Position numbers and translations under genes: made by a program
Assembly: GCA_038230275.1 (NCBI GenBank)
Contig: JBBRNO010000210.1
Coordinates: forward strand, 1-7,995
Direction of reading: 5' to 3'
DNA length: 7,995 bases
Origin: JANXXV01 sp038230275
GTDB taxonomy: Bacteria > Acidobacteriota > Terriglobia > Bryobacterales > Bryobacteraceae
Part shown: piece after piece, positions 4,974 to 7,995 of the stretch
Numbering within the stretch: the stretch's first letter is position 1
Layout: each line of letters opens with the position of its first letter
The notes under the pieces: generated by a model
Database searches by the model: none
What the model was told of the DNA's origin: nothing
What the model saw: the letters and a program-made list of their open reading frames with translations, nothing else

Positions 4974-6998
4974 ATGATTGAAACGAAGCACAAGCCATTC
5001 GTTCCAAATACCGTTCAAATGCGCGAGTTCACCTTCCGCGCCGTCCTGCTCGGACTCTTCATGAGTATTATTCTGGGGTTCGCAAACGCCTACCTCGGAC
5101 TCCGCGCCGGCGTTACGATTGCCGCCACCTATCCCGCCGCGGTAATTGGAATGGCCGTGCTCCGCATCTTCAAGGGAACCATTCTTGAAGAGAACCTCGC
5201 ACGGACCGCGGGCTCCATCGGCGAATCCGTTGCCGCCGGCGCCATCTTCACCATCCCGGCATTCGTCATTTCAAAAGCCTGGCTGGATTTCGATACGCCC
5301 GCCGCCTATTGGAAGTCCACCATCCTAATGGTCACCGGTGGCGTCCTCGGCGTGCTCTTCGTCTCTCTGATGCGCCGGGTGATGGTGGAAGATCCCGAAC
5401 TCCCGTTCCCCGAATCCGTAGCGGCCGCCGAAATCCACAAAGCGGGACAGACCGGCGCACAAGCGGCAAAGTATCTCTTCTACAACATGGGCTTCGGCGC
5501 GGTCATGTATTTCCTCAGCGTACTGAAGCTCTTCCCGCTGGATACAGACTTCGCGCTGCATATCGGTCAACTAGGCAAGAGCACCGTGCGCCTGGGCCCC
5601 GCGGGCAGCACCAATACGTTAACCACCGGCGGTGTCAGTCTCATTTCGGCGCCCAGCGTCAGCCCTGCCTACCTCGGCGTAGGCTACATCATTGGGCCCA
5701 GCCTGGCATCCCTCAACTTCGCCGGCGGCGTGTTCGCATGGGGCTTAATGGTTCCGTTGTTAATCTACTTCCTCGGCCCGCAATTGCAATCGTTCCTCCC
5801 GCCGGGTTCGGGTGACGGCGGATGGGAAGCGGTTTCAAATTCCGTCTGGCGGTACATTGTTCGGCCGATAGCAGTGGGCGGTATGTTGGTCGGAGCAGCC
5901 TACACCTTGTTCCGCATGCGCAGAAGCATTTCCGCCGGCTTGGGCCGCGCCATTTCCGAACTGCGCCAGGCCGGTGGACCCCCAGCCGACGTCGGACGCA
6001 CCGAACAGTACATGAGTTCGAAAATCGTCTTCGCCGGCATCCTTGGCATCTCCATCATGATGGCCGGCGTCTATATTTATTTCTCCGGACAAGTGCTGGG
6101 CGGCATAGTTGCCGCGCTAGTGATGCTGGTGGCGGGCTTCTTCTTCGCCACCGTCTCCGGCAGCCTCGTCGGCTTCATCGGATCCTCCAACAACCCAATC
6201 TCCGGCCTCACGCTTTCCACCGTAATCATCGCCGCGCTATTGATGGTGTCGTTGGGCGTATCCGGCATTCAAGGCGTAGCCGCCATCCTCGCCGTAGCCG
6301 CGGTCGTTTGCGTCTCATCGGCCGTCGCCGGCGAGTTGCTGCAGGATTTCAAAGTCGGATACATTTTAGGCGGCACACCGAAAACCATCCAGATCGTCGA
6401 ACTGATAGCCGTCGTAGTCTCCAGCCTGCTCATGTACTTCCCCCTCCTCATCCTGCACAAAGGCAACATCAACGCAGGCGGAATCGGCTTCGGAGATCGC
6501 CAGCTCTCCGCCCCGCAGGCCGGGCTAATGGCCACCATCTCGCAGGGCATCATCGGCGGCGACATGCCCTGGGCTTTGGTCGTAGTCGGCATGATGCTGG
6601 GCATCGCCCTCATCCTGGTCCAAGTGAAAAGCCCGATGCTTTTCGCCGTGGGCATGTACCTCCCCTTCGCCACCACGTTCGCAATCTTCGTCGGCGGCTT
6701 AGTCAAGTGGCTCTCAGACACCCTCCGAGACCGCAACGGATACAACGAAGCCCAGAAAGCGCGCATCGAGAACATCGGCATCCTCGTAGCTTCCGGCCTC
6801 ATCGCCGGCGAAGCCATGGTGGGGCTGGTAGTGGCATCGTTTAACTTCGCCAACAAACGCATCCCGGAGATCTTCCCGCACCCATCGTTCTTTAGCGGAA
6901 TGATCGCCTTGGCCGTCATCGTATTCATCATGCTGAAAGTGCCGCTCTCCAATCCAGGCAGACCCGACGAGCCCGCGCCGCCAACGGCGATGATGTAA
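4974..6998 (+). CDS. OPT-family (oligopeptide-transporter type) membrane transporter
   Basis: This is a 674-residue inner-membrane protein of the prokaryotic OPT/YSL class, full length for the bacterial subgroup. Members move small peptides or metal chelates, probably by cation symport; the substrate here is unknown. I see about 14-16 hydrophobic spans. They include 23-41, 46-64, 86-101, 116-134, 170-186, 250-268, 294-312, 350-370, 374-393, 414-450, 472-494, 532-551, 556-576, 601-621 and 640-656. Conserved blocks are the N-terminal REFTFRAVLLGL and ANAYLGLRAGVTIAATYPAAVIG (37-59), ARTAGSIGES (76-85), PFPESVAAAEIHKAG (144-158), SGSLVGFIGSSNNPISGLT (395-413), DFKVGYILGGTPKT (458-471) and GMYLPF (560-565). 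A polar loop (about 313-349) and a proline-rich tail (658-674) are probably cytosolic or disordered. The UlaG-like gene begins 9 nt after the stop, so the two are likely co-transcribed. Confidence 0.94.
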   Translation: MIETKHKPFVPNTVQMREFTFRAVLLGLFMSIILGFANAYLGLRAGVTIAATYPAAVIGMAVLRIFKGTILEENLARTAGSIGESVAAGAIFTIPAFVISKAWLDFDTPAAYWKSTILMVTGGVLGVLFVSLMRRVMVEDPELPFPESVAAAEIHKAGQTGAQAAKYLFYNMGFGAVMYFLSVLKLFPLDTDFALHIGQLGKSTVRLGPAGSTNTLTTGGVSLISAPSVSPAYLGVGYIIGPSLASLNFAGGVFAWGLMVPLLIYFLGPQLQSFLPPGSGDGGWEAVSNSVWRYIVRPIAVGGMLVGAAYTLFRMRRSISAGLGRAISELRQAGGPPADVGRTEQYMSSKIVFAGILGISIMMAGVYIYFSGQVLGGIVAALVMLVAGFFFATVSGSLVGFIGSSNNPISGLTLSTVIIAALLMVSLGVSGIQGVAAILAVAAVVCVSSAVAGELLQDFKVGYILGGTPKTIQIVELIAVVVSSLLMYFPLLILHKGNINAGGIGFGDRQLSAPQAGLMATISQGIIGGDMPWALVVVGMMLGIALILVQVKSPMLFAVGMYLPFATTFAIFVGGLVKWLSDTLRDRNGYNEAQKARIENIGILVASGLIAGEAMVGLVVASFNFANKRIPEIFPHPSFFSGMIALAVIVFIMLKVPLSNPGRPDEPAPPTAMM

Positions 6999-7007
6999 TC
7001 GAATCCC

Positions 7008-7793
7008 ATGTCGCTAATGCAAGAGATCCGCGGCTACCCTGTGCCCAAGCATGCGGTAGCGCTCTGGTGGTTCGGGCAAAACGGTTACATCTTCAAGACT
7101 CCCGAGGGCACGCTCACCAGCGTCGATCTCTACCTGAGCGATAGCTGCGCTTGCCTCAGCCCCGGTTTCAACTCCAGCCGCCGCGTGCCCATCCTCATCT
7201 CACCGCAAGAGCTGGATGTAGACATCTTCACCTGCACTCACAACCATCAAGACCACACCGACCCCGAAACAATTCGCAATCTCCGCAATAAAGACACGAT
7301 GCAATTCGTAGGCCCGCATCCCAGCTGCGACGTGTATAGAAGGGAAGGCATCGAAACCGGCCGAATCTTTCCCGCATGGCCGCAGTGTGACCTGGAATTC
7401 CGCGACGTCCGAATCCACGGCGCCTTCGCCTTGCCCACGGACACAACGGACCTGAACCACATGGGCTTCGTACTAGAATTCGGCGGCGGCCCGAAAGTCT
7501 ACATCACCGGAGACACCGACGATACGCCACTGCTGCACGAAGCCGCGCGCCATGCGCCGGACCTGATGATCACCTGCATCAACGGCGGCTTCAACAACCT
7601 CTCGCACTGGGAGGCCGCGGACCTTGCCGGCCACATCAAGCCGAAGCTGGCCATCCCATGCCACTACGATATGTTTCCCGATAATTCCGCCGACCCGAAA
7701 CAGTTCCGCGCCGCCATGCATCTCAAAGCTCCGGACGTCGCCTACCACGAACTGGACTATGGAAAACCGTTCGTCTTTTCCACTGCAAAGTAG
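7008..7793 (+). CDS. UlaG-like metallo-beta-lactamase-fold hydrolase
   Basis: This 261-residue cytoplasmic protein has no signal peptide. It belongs to the MBL superfamily and resembles the branch that includes UlaG (L-ascorbate-6-phosphate lactonase) and related lactone hydrolases. The metal-binding signature H78-x-H80-x-D82-H83 (in FTCTHNHQDHTD) is intact. Further ligand candidates are H151 in LNHMGFVLEF, D169 in YITGDTDD and H219 in KLAIPCHYDMF. SVDLYLSDSCA (38-48) and CINGGFNNLSHWEAADLAGHIKP (190-212) are typical of UlaG relatives. The reaction is probably hydrolysis of a lactone or similar ester; the substrate is not deducible, and UlaG-specific function is not claimed. It starts 9 nt after the OPT transporter gene with no good Shine-Dalgarno, suggesting coupling. 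ATG 7017 (residue 4) is an alternative start. The neighbour suggests it acts on something the transporter imports. Confidence 0.9.
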   Translation: MSLMQEIRGYPVPKHAVALWWFGQNGYIFKTPEGTLTSVDLYLSDSCACLSPGFNSSRRVPILISPQELDVDIFTCTHNHQDHTDPETIRNLRNKDTMQFVGPHPSCDVYRREGIETGRIFPAWPQCDLEFRDVRIHGAFALPTDTTDLNHMGFVLEFGGGPKVYITGDTDDTPLLHEAARHAPDLMITCINGGFNNLSHWEAADLAGHIKPKLAIPCHYDMFPDNSADPKQFRAAMHLKAPDVAYHELDYGKPFVFSTAK

Positions 7794-7846
7794 CCCGCGC
7801 GCAATCGCACCCTGATGTACAATATTCGCTAACAGTCCACAAAAAG

Positions 7847-7861
7847 AACTAGTACTTAGTT
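7847..7861. repeat. Short inverted repeat AACTA-N5-TAGTT
   Basis: Perfect 5-bp arms (7847-7851, 7857-7861) flank GTACT. The sequence also contains ACTAGT and AGTACT palindromes. It may be a regulator half-site pair, but it is short enough to arise by chance in AT-rich DNA. Confidence 0.3.
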
Positions 7862-7884
7862 GCAGAAATAGGCGTTCTGGATTT

Positions 7885-7915
7885 TCGCGGCTCACACTGC
7901 GTTTCCGAGCCGCGA
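7885..7915. repeat. GC-rich hairpin with 9-bp perfect stem
   Basis: TCGCGGCTC (7885-7893) pairs perfectly with GAGCCGCGA (7907-7915) around a 13-nt loop. No T-run follows on the + strand, and on the - strand the stem is followed by A's, so it is not a standard intrinsic terminator. It could act in a leader RNA or as a protein site. Confidence 0.55.
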
Positions 7916-7960
7916 CCGTGAGAAGGTGTGAAAAAATCGAGAATGGCCACTTAAAACATG

Positions 7961-7988
7961 TTCACTCTAAAATGTTTTAGGCGATAAT
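7961..7988 (+). promoter_or_regulatory. Promoter-like element with operator-like palindrome in its spacer
   Basis: TTCACT (7961-7966, 4 of 6 to -35) and GATAAT (7983-7988, 5 of 6 to -10) are separated by 16 nt. The first 14 nt of that spacer, 7967-7980, form the perfect palindrome CTAAAA-TG-TTTTAG. A degenerate copy of the same motif lies just left (7951-7964, TTAAAACATGTTCA, 10 of 14 to the reverse complement), centre to centre 16 bp away. This layout suits a repressor that blocks RNA polymerase. The gene it would serve starts beyond the window. Confidence 0.5.
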
Positions 7989-7995
7989 CGGTTTA

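Larger units (their letters stand above)
7794..7995. other. AT-richer intergenic region, no gene seen
   Basis: No convincing coding frame crosses these 202 nt and composition becomes clearly more AT-rich than in the genes. It contains an isolated TACAAT (7818-7823) without a -35, a short dyad AACTA/TAGTT (7847-7851 and 7857-7861), a GC-rich hairpin (7885-7915) and a palindromic promoter-like element (7950-7988). I read it as the end of the OPT/UlaG-like unit followed by the control region of a gene to the right. Confidence 0.6.

Noticed and set aside
5822..6844. 340-codon + strand frame inside the OPT gene
   Set aside because: The product is an Arg/His/Pro-rich frame shadow typical of GC-rich coding DNA, while the OPT frame is continuous and conserved.
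6269..7009. 246-codon - strand frame opposite the OPT 3' half
   Set aside because: No motif, Met/Thr/Pro-rich composition, and fully inside a conserved + strand gene.
7818..7823. TACAAT as a further promoter
   Set aside because: No -35-like hexamer lies at 15-19 nt upstream and no gene start follows at the 8-nt distance seen elsewhere.
7885..7915. Hairpin as a Rho-independent terminator
   Set aside because: There is no T-run after the stem on either strand, and the 13-nt loop is long.

Overview
This is a GC-rich (roughly 60 %) chromosomal window in which every gene I can support lies on the + strand. The family mix suggests an Acidobacteriota genome of the Solibacter/Bryobacter type. It contains an actinobacterial Sdh1-like SdhB, Tat-exported DegT and ThuA proteins, a DUF6265 protein, a bacterial OPT transporter and a UlaG-like metallo-hydrolase. 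That assignment rests on remembered family distributions, not on a search. I see no rRNA, tRNA, CRISPR array, transposase or phage gene, and no convincing intrinsic terminator.

Region 1 (1-2622) is a tightly packed gene string. It runs from the 3' end of sdhA (succinate dehydrogenase flavoprotein) to sdhB (iron-sulfur subunit, 4-bp ATGA overlap), a 165-residue helical TPR-like protein (12-nt gap), an AraC-family regulator with a DUF6597-like N-terminus (5-nt gap), and a small DUF6265 protein (10-nt gap). Good Shine-Dalgarno sequences precede sdhB, the TPR gene and the regulator, two of them inside or touching the upstream gene. The spacing implies one transcript, so a respiratory enzyme may be co-expressed with a transcription factor.

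Region 2 (2619-4909) holds two exported proteins. One is a DegT/DnrJ/EryC1/StrS-family PLP aminotransferase carrying a twin-arginine signal. The other is a ThuA-domain protein, also with a Tat-type leader. Each has a -10-like hexamer ending exactly 8 nt before the ATG and no clear Shine-Dalgarno. For the aminotransferase gene a good -35 is present as well, so leaderless or near-leaderless transcription is likely.

Region 3 (4910-7793) is a probable two-gene unit: a 674-residue OPT-family (oligopeptide-transporter type) membrane protein, then, 9 nt later, a UlaG-like metallo-beta-lactamase-fold hydrolase. A plausible reading is uptake of a small molecule coupled to its hydrolysis, but the substrate cannot be read from sequence.

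Region 4 (7794-7995) is a noticeably AT-richer intergenic stretch with three dyad symmetries. The last is a perfect 14-bp palindrome that exactly fits between a -35-like and a -10-like hexamer. It looks like the regulated promoter of a gene beyond the right edge.

I found no clearly undescribed multi-gene system. The best leads are the TPR and AraC genes in the sdh string, the Tat-targeted PLP enzyme, the matched short-leader promoters and the palindromic promoter at the right end.
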